Positions 32,193-44,370 are shown, counted from the stretch's first letter. The stretch: DNA of 64,000 bases from Armigeres subalbatus (GCF_024139115.2 NC_085141.1:129579822-129643821), one strand, 5' to 3'. Notes: generated from the sequence alone by a model not told the origin. A program made the numbers and translations.

Positions 32193-33194
32193 TGAAGACA
32201 GACTTGCTGGCCTACAAAACGGTCATCTCCAGGGGGTTCTAAAAGTTAGTAGCCGGACTTGCAACCCGCCTGCGGCCAATTATGCAGTAGCATGGAAATC
32301 GCTAAATTATCGCTACGAAACCAAAATGCTAATAGTCAAGGCACATCTCGATGCTCTCTTTATGGTGGAGAATCTTAAACCGCTCTATAAACCGTAATCA
32401 ATCCGATAATGACGATGATTTATTCAAATCCGCACTAATACTAATGCACTTTTGAATGGAATTTAATATTTTGGAGCTTTTTACCGACTTACCCTCCATC
32501 ATAATATATTCATGGCATGTCCATATTAATTTTTCACTTATTGAAACTAGCAAATACTAAGGAATTGCTGGAAAAACGCTGAAAACTGACTTTTCCTAGG
32601 CCGACATTTGTATGTTCATTGAACGCATACTAACGTTCGAACGTTCGGATCAAAGACATACACACCCACTTGATTTTTTCCTACTGTTTTCGTGATTTTA
32701 TCACTCCTAAAAACTATTCACTAACTTAGTTTCACATTTTTTTTTAATCCTGGACACCAATTAATTCACTTCACGTCCAAAAACTGTCGAAAACTGCTTT
32801 CCAAAAATCGAAGTGAGAGACAAATTGGTCGTCAAATTGTGTTGTGAATGTAATAAAATGTGGAAGACTCAAATTCACTAGCGCAATAAGTGAAATGGTG
32901 AGTACAAAATCTACGCGATGCAACTTCATTCAATCCGAACAATACAACGTATACGCCAGCCAACACGCAAACAAAGGTGTGCATCTGTGTGCATACACAA
33001 GAAAATAATCATCTATTCACCGTTGCCAGATTTATTTATTGGAAAAAAATCATTGTTGTTTGTCGGATTAAACAAATAAACCAGAAATAAATATTTAAAC
33101 ATGTTATGTAAGCTTCTGTTACATTCCAAGTGGTGTATAACAAATTTAAAGCCGATAAATATCTATAAATTTGATACACCTTGAACATGTGTTA
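32193..33194. other. No gene seen
   Basis: AT-rich spacer without recognised coding sequence or clear element ends. The short palindrome ACGTTCGAACGT lies at 32633-32644. Confidence 0.4.
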
Positions 33195-33292
33195 AGAGCC
33201 CCGCACATAGCATATGTTTACGTTGCGTTTGACAGTTTTCCCATGGGAAATGTGTCAAACGCAACGCAAACGTATTCTATGTGCGGGGCTCT
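33195..33292. mobile_element. 98-bp hairpin MITE, TTA duplication
   Basis: Arms AGAGCCCCGCACATAG and CTATGTGCGGGGCTCT are exact complements and continue through GTTGCGTTTGACA. TTA flanks at 33192-33194 and 33293-33295. Confidence 0.75.
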
Positions 33293-33689
33293 TTAGAATA
33301 TAAATTAAACATTTCGTCAAGTCTGGCAACATTATATGTGTCAGCTGGCATATTTTTAACACCCCATTTCCACCCACCCCAGTTGTAAACAAAATTTATT
33401 TATCACTGCTGCACTTTTTTGTGCCAATTGCATCTCTATTACAAACAAGCGATACAGTCATTAATTTTCAAAACATTGTGATGGAGTCTTGAGCCTTAAG
33501 AAGCAGAGCTATGGGGGACTCAAGCAACTAATAAGCGACTTCGAGAAGAACTGGCTACATGGGCGTAGCCAAAATTTTGAGCACAGGGGCAGCTTTTAAA
33601 GATTTTTTGAAGCGTAACTACAAATCTACAAATAATTTGTTAAGAAAATTATTTTGAGCTTTTTAGTGGAATGTCTTCACTTGTCAAAA

Positions 33690-33873
33690 GACGAGTTTGT
33701 ACAATCCCATTTAATTCCACCACTTAATTGTATCTTGACAGATGCGTATTTCGACCTCAACAGTAAGGTCGTCTTCAGTGTCTCGTACTTGACGTTGAGG
33801 TCGAAATACGTATCTGTCAAGATACAAATAAGTGGTGGAATTAAATGGGATTATACAAACTCGTCTTATGACA
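33690..33873. mobile_element. ~180-bp foldback (GTATTTCGACCTCAAC family)
   Basis: Arms AAGACGAGTTTGTACAATCC and complement pair for about 80 bases, including TTAATTCCACCACTTA and ATCTTGACAGAT. The centre holds AAGGTCGTCTTCAGTGTCTC. I recall this hairpin as common in Aedes; the flanking duplication is unclear. Confidence 0.65.
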
Positions 33874-33925
33874 AGGGAAATAATTTGTGTTGGAATTATT
33901 GCATATTCTAAAACTATAAAAAAAA

Positions 33926-34394
33926 CCCAGATTAATCCACCTAGCAGTGATGATGCCTTTCTCGTGCATTATAAAATATATTGAAAAAATCACATTAGAA
34001 AGGTCAAAAAAGCTCTTTGGGGGAATAGATCACATTTTTTCGATCATTTTTAATATTTTTGCCTTGCCACCATTCAAAAAATTGTTCTTTGAATTTTCAA
34101 GGGGACCTTTGGGGAAAACAATGATTTTTCAATAATTCCGAAAAGCAATGATCGGGCCCATTTCCAATAGCAAACAATTCCCCGTCGAATGCAACTTGTT
34201 GCGAGTAAATCGGATAATTCTAAGTTCTAAAAAGTGTGCCTACAAAATTTGTACACATACACAAAAAAACAGACGTCACCTCAGTTTGTCGAGCTGAGTC
34301 GATCGGTATATACACTATGGGTCTCCGGGCCTTCTATCAAGTTTTTTTTAGCAATCATATAGCCTTTCGGTACAACTTTGTTGTACGAGAAAGG
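33926..34394. mobile_element. 'CCTTTCTCG' MITE copy
   Basis: Starts CCCAGATTAATCCACCTAGC after a run of A and ends GTACGAGAAAGG before a run of A, colinear with 6800-7330 (shared GTCGAATGCAACTTGTTGCG). Confidence 0.7.
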
Positions 34395-34869
34395 AAAAAA
34401 TGCATATGTTACAAATATGCGATCGTGCGATAGTACAATGATTAGCGATAGTAAATACAATGATTAGCGCAACGGCGCGTTTTGAAAAATACATATGGAT
34501 TAAAATTCGATATGTTCCCAACTTTCCTTATTCCCACGTAGTGTTTTTTCACCAATGTAATATTAAAGTTCAATAATACTAGTTGTATGTCATGCATTGA
34601 TTTTGCATCCCTTTGTGTAATAATTGTACAAGTACATTTGTGAAAATGAAACCAACAATTCACATAAATATAAATGAAAAAAGCCGCATAGTATGGAAAT
34701 AAGGAGGTGTATGAAATCACCCATATGCCCAAACTACATCATCATTCCACCCAAACCAAAAAGCAGTGGCTAACTGCACGCCTCTTCTTTCCTTCCAAAG
34801 CATGAAACAAAATGGCAGCAAACGTAACGAGCGCACGAGAAAGCATGTACGTACACCCAAAGAAATCTG
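34395..34869. other. No gene seen
   Basis: Spacer with a direct repeat TACAATGATTAGCG near 34435-34468. The minus-strand open frame here (34442-34732) has no recognisable motif. Confidence 0.35.
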
Positions 34870-34871
34870 CA

Positions 34872-35099
34872 CGTTGTTTCCACCTGAAAAAGTACGTAGA
34901 TTTTTTCCACCTGATATTCACGTAACTTTTACCTGATTTTTCGATAGATTTTTCATTCTACGTGAAAATCAGGTAAGTTCTACCTGAGTTTTGGATAGAA
35001 TTCACCGGACACGTAAGTTTCACCTGAATTTTCTGAAGCATTTGCAGCTACGTGTGCACGTAAAATGTACCTGAAAATTCAGGTGGAAACAACGTTTAG
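34872..35099. mobile_element. ~228-bp element rich in ACCTGA motifs
   Basis: The ends CGTTGTTTCCACCTGAA and TTCAGGTGGAAACAACG are exact complements. The interior repeats (C)ACCTGA or TCAGGT at least eight times, with TACGTGAA-type motifs between them. Flanking duplication not resolved. Confidence 0.6.
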
Positions 35100-35139
35100 A
35101 TTATTTGGAGTGTAGGTATGCGATTTTTATTTCCAACCA

Positions 35140-36395
35140 CACTCAGAAATAAATAAATACTAAATAGGTTAAAAGTCATACTAACTGGCTATTCGCCTGG
35201 TTGACCCCGAATTAGTTTAAATTTGGATAATACTGAGATAGTATAACTTCAATTTATTAGCGCATAGTATAACTTTCCAGTATATGAAAATAGTATAACG
35301 GCGTTTGAAACATTTTGGTTTTGTTTTTGATCTGTCAGACATAATAAATAAACATTCTTTTCCTATTTCTTTCAATATATTTTAGTTACACTTTATTATT
35401 TTATTGATACAAGAGCAGTAGTTACATATAATTTTAACGGAAGTGCTTCATATTCATCGACAAATTTGATGATGGTGTCCACGTCATATGCTCTTGTCCA
35501 GGGAGCAAGGATTCGACAACTCGATGATGGCAATTCCATGCTGAACACGCTTCACAACGACGACATCCACCAGCTCAAGCATATTTCCGTAATCCAAATG
35601 CGAACTTCACACCCGGTGTTTATGCTTGGTCAGGTTTTCCTCCTCCGTTGCCTCCGTCGGGATCTGGGTAAATTACACTAAATAATCAGTGTCATTGGGT
35701 CGTAGTGACACAGATCGTCGTGATCTAGGCCCATTTCACCGTGAACTATATTTCTTGAGTACAGCGAATTTACGTATAAATTACTCCTGTTCTGGGCTGG
35801 CTCCAGTAACGTCTGTTTGGGAGAAAGTTCCAAGTTTCATTTTGACCTCTACCGTTTAAGTTTAGGATTTACCTTCGTCCCATGTTTTTGCCACTTGTTG
35901 GTCCCAGGTGCTATACTTTGCATTGGCACCTCTCCGCATTGGTCACGGTGAAACGAATCTTTTAGTTTATTTACTGCAACCACCAACACGATCGCTCCAG
36001 GTAAAGATTTCCGATTTCAGCCTTCATTTTTTCCATCACGACTCGTGCGGTGACGGCTTTTCTCTGGAAGCACATGCAAAATGAAAATTAATGATATTTC
36101 ATTTACTCAATCAACATGCGTATCGTTAAAATTCTATCTATACACTTACGTATCAAAATTAAAATGTGGTTGGCCATACGCTGTAAAACTTCAATTCGAT
36201 TGAATGAGCAGAAAACATGTCTCTTCGCACTTTTCAGAGAAAACATAATACCATTCTTAATAATGAAGCACAAATCAGCCTTAGTATAAATTTCAATGTT
36301 CGATAGTATACTTTTTATACTAAGCTTTGTTTTAATGTGATATATCAATAAAATGATTACAATTTAAACTATTCTTGTTTATCCTAAATTCTGAG
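35140..36395. mobile_element. CACTCAGAA element, second copy, right end damaged
   Basis: The left end CACTCAGAAATAAATA and subterminal regions match 24582-26001. The right end stops at ATTCTGAG, abutting the hAT-like copy and lacking the final TG. The interior (35464-35900) is unlike the other copy; an open frame at 35466-35681 has no recognised motif. Confidence 0.6.
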
Positions 36396-38168
36396 CAGTC
36401 TTGCAAAATGTCGTGACCATCACCAGATGATCAGATATGAAAACAAAAACCACCACGCTTTTAAACGATGTTCTTAACTGACAATCACTGCAAGCGCATC
36501 GTGACATTTAGAAGCTGACACGTGAGTACCTTCGGTAAGCGTGACACCCAGATTGACAACCTCAAGCTGAGAGCCATAAAGAGCATCAGGTCGATCAGCT
36601 GTCAAAAGTGCAGGTGAGCACCGTTATTGATTGATTTTGTTGTCGTTTGATTGGACTGACGTCGTTTTTAATTGATAAATTGGATAAATCAATAGTTAAA
36701 TTAAGGGTTCATTCACAAATTACATAACGCTAAAATGGACCTGGGGCTGAAAGCCCCACCCACCCTCTCGTAACTTATTTTGTATGGGAGGGTTCTGAAA
36801 TTTGTATGGGCCGTATTTGTGAATGGCTCTAACTAAGTTTTTACCAATTTGATCCAGACTATCTTTTGAAAAGGCCAAATTTTTTATTGATTTTTCAAAT
36901 GGATACAATCAAAAACGACGCATCCTACAAAAAATGTAATATGGGTGACTATCTCAAAATCAGTCAAAGTTTCTAATAAAGATATCGGAAACAATTCAAA
37001 TTGAGCCCTACACTGAAAAAAATCAGTTTCAACAGTTTCAAAAATTAAAACTCGATTTGCGAAAAAACGCTTTTTTGATTTGTATGAAATTGTGTCTCAA
37101 GATAGGTGATTATGTTCCCTACCAACCGTCCATACATCGCAAGCTGGGCACTTTGAAGGAAAAAAGTTTTTCTAACAAAAACTTTTCTTGTCGAAATTAT
37201 TTTCAGTGTATTTTTATCCGTTGCGATTAGTTACGACCTAAATGTTGTACTCTGCTTGACTGTACAGGAATATTTTAATATATGTATGTATATGTTAAAT
37301 CCACTGGCACTCCTTGACACTGAGAAAAAATCAATTCCGACAAGAAAATTTTTTGTTAGAAAAACTTTTTCCCTTAAAAGTGTCAAGCTTGCGATGTATG
37401 GACGGTTGGTAGGGAACATAATCACCTATCTTGAGACACAATTTCATACAAATCAAAAAAATCGTTTTTCGCAAATCGAGTTTTAATCTTTGAAACCGTT
37501 GAACCTGATTTTTCCCCAGTGTCGGGCTCAATTTGAATTGTTTCCGATATCTTTATTAGAAACTTTGACTGATTTTGCGATAGTCACCCATACAACATTT
37601 TTTGTAGGATGCGTCGTTTTTAATTGTATCCATTTGAAAAATCAATAAAAAAATTTGGCCTTTTCAAAAGATAGTCTGGATCAAATTTGGAAAAACTATG
37701 TATGTACTTTTCTTTTAATAGCACCTCTTAAAATATTGCACAAAAAGTCAATATAAACAATAAGAACACTTAAATGTTCCCAAAAATTCTATGTTGGCTT
37801 CATGCATTTTTATCACAGCAAAATCCATTAATTCCGCTAAGTGGATTATTCCATTGCTGTCGAGCGTTGATTTCAGAACCAAACACCGCATAGGTCAAGT
37901 GATCATCACGATAGTCAAGATGACATGGATATGACAACCACAACATCAGGAAAGTTTTCCTATCATTCATGCTGGTGATCACAGGCAGAAGAAGTGAAGA
38001 CATGGTGAGTGACCAAGCGCTAGTTGCTAAAATGTCACTTTCATGGTGATCGTTACACCAAGCATGTGAGATCCACATTGAGCATCACAATTGAGTACTT
38101 GACACATGACCTGGATTTTGTTACTGTCACGCTTTGCGTGACTTGTACGGTGACACTTTGCAGCACTG
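36396..38168. mobile_element. hAT-like element, second copy, without TSD
   Basis: Near-identical to 28330-30504 but lacking two blocks: the hairpin family 2 insertion and a roughly 150-bp stretch bounded by GATAAATT repeats. The flanks ATTCTGAG (left) and TTTCCAAC (right) do not match, so it has recombined or lost a flank since insertion. Confidence 0.75.
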
Positions 38169-38693
38169 TTTCCAACGATGAAACTTTTACAGCTGTGTTG
38201 ATGCGAGCGGATGAAGTCATCGGCTTCGGGTCTCTAGCGCGTGTGTGTTCGTCCATTAGTTTTCGTGTTCCACATTTGAAGCTTTGGAAAACTTTGCTTG
38301 AGAGGTTAGCATCATCAATAAAGCACGAAAGAAGCAACACAAACATTCATGCTGTCAGTTATATACACGGTGCGAAATTCATTCACCGCATGCAGAAATG
38401 CTACACCCTTCATTTGTTTTACTCAATATTGTGCGGTTACTTGCTAAGTTTTTTTTTAAACTTTATTAAAGTGTTATTTTAATCTCCAGATTATGTTCAA
38501 CACCCTACTTGCTAAATGGACACGGTCGGTTAAAGTTGCTGTTCCTTAAATAGTTCGTTAAAGTAGTCGCTAGATTATTCGCTGTTGGTTTGAGCGAGAC
38601 AGAGTATATGTCAAAAAAAATTAACCAGCAATCTGCGGTGTATTGTTCGAAATGAACGTTTATCAGCAATGGACTTTCTGCTGTACTATAGAT
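38169..38693. other. No gene seen
   Basis: Unique-looking spacer right of the hAT copy. Short open frames on both strands (38024-38482, 38053-38346) mostly run out of the repeat and have no motif. Confidence 0.35.
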
Positions 38694-38894
38694 CTCGCAT
38701 AATTTATCAAAAGGACCTAAGTAACATTTTTTCATGAATTAATTTGTACTGCAATCAACAGAACAACATGAAAGCTATTGATTGCAGTATTCAAATTAAT
38801 TCATGAAAAAAAATGTTACTTACGTCCTTTTGAAAAGTTAAGCGAGAATTCATGAAAAAAATTTACTTGGGTCCTTTTGAAAAGTTATGCGGGA
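38694..38894. mobile_element. Hairpin family 1 copy with a duplicated right end
   Basis: A full palindrome at 38694-38846 (arms CTCGCATAATTTATC and AAAAGTTAAGCGAG), followed directly by a second partial right arm (38847-38894, ending AAAAGTTATGCGGG). The left flank AGAT and right flank AAAT differ by one base. Confidence 0.7.
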
Positions 38895-39026
38895 AATGTA
38901 ATAAAATGCGTAAAGCCAAAATAGAACTTTTTGGGAACTTGCAAGTGTTCTGATTGTTTAAGTTGACTTTTTGTAAATTTATTGGTCAATATTTAAGAAG
39001 TGCAGTTAAAAGAAAAGTGCATACTT

Positions 39027-39257
39027 CAAGACAAAATTTTCAAAACGACTTATCTGCTTTTTTAAACAAAGATTCAAACGAAGATTTGACGAATCTGATA
39101 GCTCGCCCACGCAAACCAACACCATCAACAGGTAGCGGAAACCTTCACCTACCAATTAATGGTGTTGGTTTGCGTGGGAGTTCTATCAGATTCGTCAAAT
39201 CGTCGTTTGAATCTTTGTTTACAAAAGCAGATAAGTCGTTTTGAAAATTTTGTCTTG
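39027..39257. mobile_element. Hairpin family 2 copy, ACTT duplication
   Basis: 231-bp palindrome like 28791-29021, flanked by ACTT at 39023-39026 and 39258-39261. Confidence 0.88.
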
Positions 39258-39267
39258 ACTTAGTTTT

Positions 39268-40457
39268 TTCAAATTTGATTCAGACTATCTTTTGAAAAGG
39301 GTCAAACTTGTTTTTACTGATTTTTTCAAATGGATATAATCGAAAAACGACCCTTCCTACAAAAAAGTGTTGTATGGGTGACTATCGCAAAATCAGTCAA
39401 ACTTTCTAATAAAACTTTTTGAAAAACTCAAAATTGAACCCTACACTAAAAAAAATTTCTAACAAAAACTTTTTCTTGACGGAATTGATTTTTTCAGTGT
39501 CTTTAAGGGGTGGATTTAACATATGTATACATAATATACTCATATTAAGTATTCATGTACAGTCAGGCAGAGTACAATGTTTTGGTCGTAACTGGTCGCA
39601 ACTAGAAATACTAGAATAAGAGATCGGCGAAGACGCCATCTTGGTTCCAATCGAACCGTCAATAGTGGTTCCATTTCGACTTGTTTACTTTTTGCTTCCA
39701 TAAGAAGCAAGCAAAAAGTTCAAGTGCTGCCAGTATCATTGTCATGATTTCATGCATTTTCATACGTTGCCATTTCGACACAAAGGGAACAGTAGCGACA
39801 ATCTTTATCTAGTAACTAAAATATCTTTTGTTTTTCACTACGCCGGTCTCTGGTTATAGGGTGGCTAGTCGCAACTAAAGAAGCTAATAATCAAATATAC
39901 TCTATTACCAATATAGTCCACTCTGGCTGATTTGAAGAGACAACGCAGTAGCGCCGCGGTGTCACAAAAGGCAAGCAATGTAGTGAAGAGACATTCCGAG
40001 GGGTGCTTAAACGAATGATTCGATATGCAGTATAACAAGTCGTAATAATATGCTAGAAATCAGCCCATGATCCCATTTTGATATCTGAGGTTAAAAATAA
40101 AATTTTGAAAAATGTAATTGAAATTTTCAAAAATTGTAAAACAAGTGTAATTTTTGCAATTATCGCACCCCTTGGCTATCGTTTTCAGGCGTTAGTTTCC
40201 TTTTCTGACGCAAGATGGTGTGAATGTGCTGTCTCTTGCCTAATATATGAGGATTCACGAAGTGGACTATATTGATAATATACTATATTTGTAATAATGG
40301 AATATAATTTTTTTTTTGAAGATATAAACCCCTTCTTAATATTACTCTTAATTTAAAAACAAACTATATTTAGTGACTAAATTAGACAATGTATCATAAA
40401 AATAGATTTGCTTGGGTTTCTATAACGATGGCTTTCATTGGTTTAATTTCAGATGAA
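39268..40457. other. Foldback-arm fragment and unassigned spacer
   Basis: 39268-39500 is a decayed left arm of the foldback at 29160. The rest has no recognised gene; GTCGCAACTA occurs at 39595 and 39868. Confidence 0.4.
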
Positions 40458-40815
40458 AATACACTGAAAATAATTCCGACAAAAAAAAGTTTTTGTTAGA
40501 AAAACTTTTTTTCCTTAAGAGTGCCCAGCTTGCGATGTATGGACGGTTGGTAGGGAACATAATCACCTATCTTGAGACAAAATTTCATTTAAATAAAAAA
40601 GGGCGTTTTTTCGCAAATCGACTTTAAAATTTTTAAACTGATTTTTTTCAGTGTAGGGCTCAATTTGGATTGTTTCCGATATTTTCACTAGAAAGTTTGA
40701 CTGATTTTGCGATGGTCACCCATACAACACTTTTTTGTGGGATGCGTCGTTTTTCTATTATATCCATCCATCCTCTTTTCAAAGGATAGTCTAGATTAAA
40801 TTTGGAAAAACATTT
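40458..40815. repeat. Foldback right-arm fragment
   Basis: Matches 29650-30015, including CTTGCGATGTATGGACGGTT and GATGCGTCGTTTTT, starting ACACTGAAAATAATTCCGAC. Confidence 0.65.
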
Positions 40816-40844
40816 TTGTTTTCATTTCGGATCATGTGGTGATT

Positions 40845-40931
40845 TTTCATTTCTCATTTTTCATTTCTTACTTATTCTTACTTTTCACTCCTCACTTCGC
40901 ACTTCTCACGTCTCACTTTTCACTTCTCACT
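40845..40931. repeat. TTCTCACTTTTCA low-complexity tandem
   Basis: Irregular tandem of CTCACTTTTCA/CATTTCTCATTTTT units with period about 12-13. Confidence 0.7.
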
Positions 40932-41290
40932 GCACACATCGGCCCATACACGCTTACTTCAGTTCACCCAAATATGGGTGAAGAGTACCTAAAATCCCCA
41001 AAAAGTGCACATACCTAGATTTGGGTGAATCACCGTTTACCCATATTTGGGTGTTTCAGTATAAGAATAGTTTATAGGTGAATATTACCCAAATTTAGGT
41101 ACTTTTTCGAACTTCCACATGGGGTCTTTTGAGAGATTCAGAATTACATATTCATTGTTCGGATTGTTTATTAATACAAAGCAAATTTTTTTTAAGAATA
41201 CGCGATGAAAATCATTTTTATTTATAAAAAAAAAAATATGGTGCACTACAATGGGGTAATGAACTATAATTAAGAATTATCTCAGGAATT

Positions 41291-41353
41291 ATATAATACC
41301 GGGAGATGTTCCGGTTAACCTGATATATAATACCGGGAGATGTTCCGGTTAAA
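41291..41353. repeat. 34-bp direct repeat, two copies
   Basis: ATATAATACCGGGAGATGTT followed by CCGGTTAA occurs twice in tandem. Confidence 0.8.
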
Positions 41354-42263
41354 CCGCAGAACCGAAGAAGCTGAAGCGGATTATATTTGCTGAAACAGAA
41401 TGATGTGGTCCTTGTTGTTGGCGACCTACTGGTAATATAGCTAATGTTGCGTATTATTCTGGACAGCTGAAGCTGATATTTCCACGGTCGACAACCAGTT
41501 GACAATTGTTGACCGTAAACCAACGTGGATGAGGTCCATCTATAAAATAAGTTTTAATTTAGATTTAACATCTCTCGTTTTATTATGGCCGTCGCAAATT
41601 CACCTTCCATCTGAATTTCCTATACTGAATGCAGTAGGGCGAATTTCCTCTCATGGTGGCTTCGATTACTGCAGACTGAAGTTTCCGAGTAGTCAAAGCC
41701 GGCCGGAAACAATCTGAAATTTTGAAAAAAATATGTACGTGGAAGGTTAAAATAAAATAATTCTGGTCATAAATATTAATTATTCAGTTGAATACTCACC
41801 GGTAAATGAGATATACATCTTCAAATAAAAGAATTCCTAAAATCTAGAGAGAACTAAATGACACGACCGAGGAGCACACTGGTCTCCATGATGATCTCGA
41901 CTGATCGAAAATGTTTCGTTTTTCATCCAAATATGGGTAAATTAATTCACCCATATATAGGTAGTGTTGCCAGGAACCAATAACCGGGACGTGATTGTCC
42001 CGAAGAACCGATTAAAAAATCATGCAACCCAGATGAGCTCACGAGACCAGCACCGCCAGAGGCGCTAGTGTATTTTACTCAAATTTTGGTAAATTTATTT
42101 AAACGTGTTTTGATAAGTGTAGACTTTTTTGCTGTGAGTTTTTGACAGATTCCTAACCTCACCCGTTTACGTTTATTTACGTTTTCCCGGTTTTCTCATC
42201 TCAGGTTTTCTCCGTCAGTAAATACCTAATAATTATTGGAATTATCCAATTATTATTAATTTC

Positions 42264-43440
42264 AATAAAATACTGGCGTTGGAAGAGTCATTTGGATCGT
42301 AATTTCTGGCGCGCGAGCCGGATCAGAGCGACCTGTGTACCATGCACGTAGCATCCGCTGTACTTGCGCTACGACAACGCTTGTGCCGATTTGAGCAAAG
42401 TGCACCGAGCTGTGTATTGCGGGACCAAATTTTCACCAGGACATTCGTCCTGCCGTGAAGCGAAGTTACTGCTACCGAGCTACCAGGAAAGGTGAGTCAC
42501 TTTTTTTGCTTGAATTTAGTTATCCTCGGTTGACGTTTTTTCTCATCCATAGTTTGATCCAAAAGCATATTTCGACGTTGACCTCTAGTCCGAAATGACG
42601 CAAGTGAACTACATATTCGACACTCCCTCCGACAACTGTATATTTTCGCCTTGGAATTGGAGTACGACCTCAAAGAAATACTGTACCACATCTGGCGAAG
42701 TAATTCAGGGAATAAGCCTTCTCAATTTATCAAAGCTCTGGCTGGAAACAGCTTTTAAAAATGGCAAATGGATATCCTTCGTACTAGCTCTCGCCACTTA
42801 CGATCTTCAAACTGGCAAACCTCGTCGTGGCGAACTGCACCAACGAGATCATCATGTATCTAATCGTGTGCTAGCTCTTCTTCACCTACTACATATTACG
42901 GACTCCGCTCTCTCCGGATAGATTCGCCAACTGCTATAGAGTGGCTGATCGCTTATACGAGTTCAACGTTGATTTAATGAAATGTGCTAAAAACAGGTTT
43001 ACGATGCCAAAAGCTACTACAATCTGGTTTCCGTTGGTGAAAGCGATAACGTTCGTCGTCAGTTGTTCCAATGGTCGCCGCATGGTTCTCGTGCGGTACA
43101 AGCTCTCCAAACTAGTCAAAAACTTAAGTGTCGTGCTCTCCGAGAACCGTTGGGCTGATGACTCTTTGCTACAACCGAAGAGCAAACAGATCATATAATG
43201 GTTTCCGAATCAATGTCTTCCTTCCACGTGTCCTGTAGTGGAGATGCGAATGGCCGTGCTAAATTGAACAAACTGGTAGCAAAGTTATTCTACGAATTCT
43301 TTGCCAGTATAAACGATTACAGCCAATTGTGTCCGTTAACCAAGAAGGTCTGCTTTCTAAGGATAAGTCAGCTTGTGATAAGTTCGAATTTATATAATTC
43401 TTCTGTCAAATCGACATAATATTAGATAAAGATGGTCGGA
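42264..43440 (+). pseudogene. Unidentified gene-like block with a 61-nt intron
   Basis: A consensus donor (AAAG then GTGAGT at 42491) and acceptor (TCATCCATAG ending 42551) enclose a 61-nt pyrimidine-rich intron of mosquito size. GC content is higher than in the surroundings. Downstream, open stretches lie in different frames: 42595-42921 (start MTQVNYIFDTPSDN), a second with LRQLYIFALELEYDLKEILY, 42941-43198 (RLYEFNVDLMKCAKNRF) and 43198-43419 (MVSESMSSFHVSC). No single frame runs through, so this looks like a decayed gene or captured gene copy. I do not recognise the product. Confidence 0.4.
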
Positions 43441-43467
43441 GAGAGCAAACACTGTACCGCTCTGTAG

Positions 43468-44370
43468 AGTAGAGTGGGGCAAAAGTACGCACTTTTTCAA
43501 TCGATCATGTGGCCCTTATAAAGCAAGCTTCTGCATATCAAATCAGTGTCGATGTACTCTTCCTTTATGTTACCCAGTGGAATAAATATTGAAATTATTG
43601 AAATTCGTTTTAGTAGAACCTTTATTGCAAGAAAAGTGAAAAACGCACTCTTTCGCCACCGGTGGGGTAATAGTGCGCATCGGGTGGGGTAAGAGTACGC
43701 ATTTATTCAATCATGTGCTTTAAGTATATATTAACACAAATAAGAGTTAATAACATTTAATTGATGTTTAATGAGCATATAGAATGTTTAAAGATTGCGT
43801 TACTCTTAAAGGGGGAGGGGGTTCTAAAAATGTGCACTTTCATACGAAAAACCATTGTTTTTTATATATACAAAAAACTACAGAGGTAAAAATATATATC
43901 AGGTTTCGCGTGGCGTATACAAAGGCATTTTCCTTAAAGAAAGTCCACCAATCACGTAACGTAAAATTTGGCTATTTCATCACCCCGCCCCCTATCTTAC
44001 ACTATTTGTATGAATTCTCTAAAAATTATATGGATCGTCACACATCTCGCAAACCTCTCCCAGCTAAACGTTGCGTAATTTATGAATGTTTCTTTTGATT
44101 AAATTAAATTATCATTTATATGAAATTGTGTTTTCGTACTATGTTTAGGTGTACAATTAATACAATTTCATTATTTCGCCTCAGTGCTTTGTTCGCTAAG
44201 TCCTTTCTAACACCGAACTACTTCAACTTATCCTAAAACTTGTGATAATTTCGAATTCTGTCCCTTTTTTCTTAGTTGTGAATCTTTACGCTTTGGAAGA
44301 AGTCTTATTTCGGCCGGAGATACGGGTTTGACATCATAACTTGAAGATTCATATGCGTACTCTTGCCCCA
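43468..44370. mobile_element. ~0.9-kb element with GTGGGGCAAAAGTACGC ends
   Basis: Left AGTGGGGCAAAAGTACGCAC, right (other strand) AGGTGGGGCAAGAGTACGCA near 44353-44371, and another internal copy at 43684. A related piece starts at 62825 (AGTGGGGCAAGAGTGCGTAC), colinear for about 90 bases. No coding sequence. Confidence 0.55.

Noticed and set aside
39027..39244. Open frame of 96 codons across 38954-39244
   Set aside because: It runs through the 231-bp palindromic MITE; both halves of the palindrome produce mirrored open frames. No domain and no conservation beyond the MITE.
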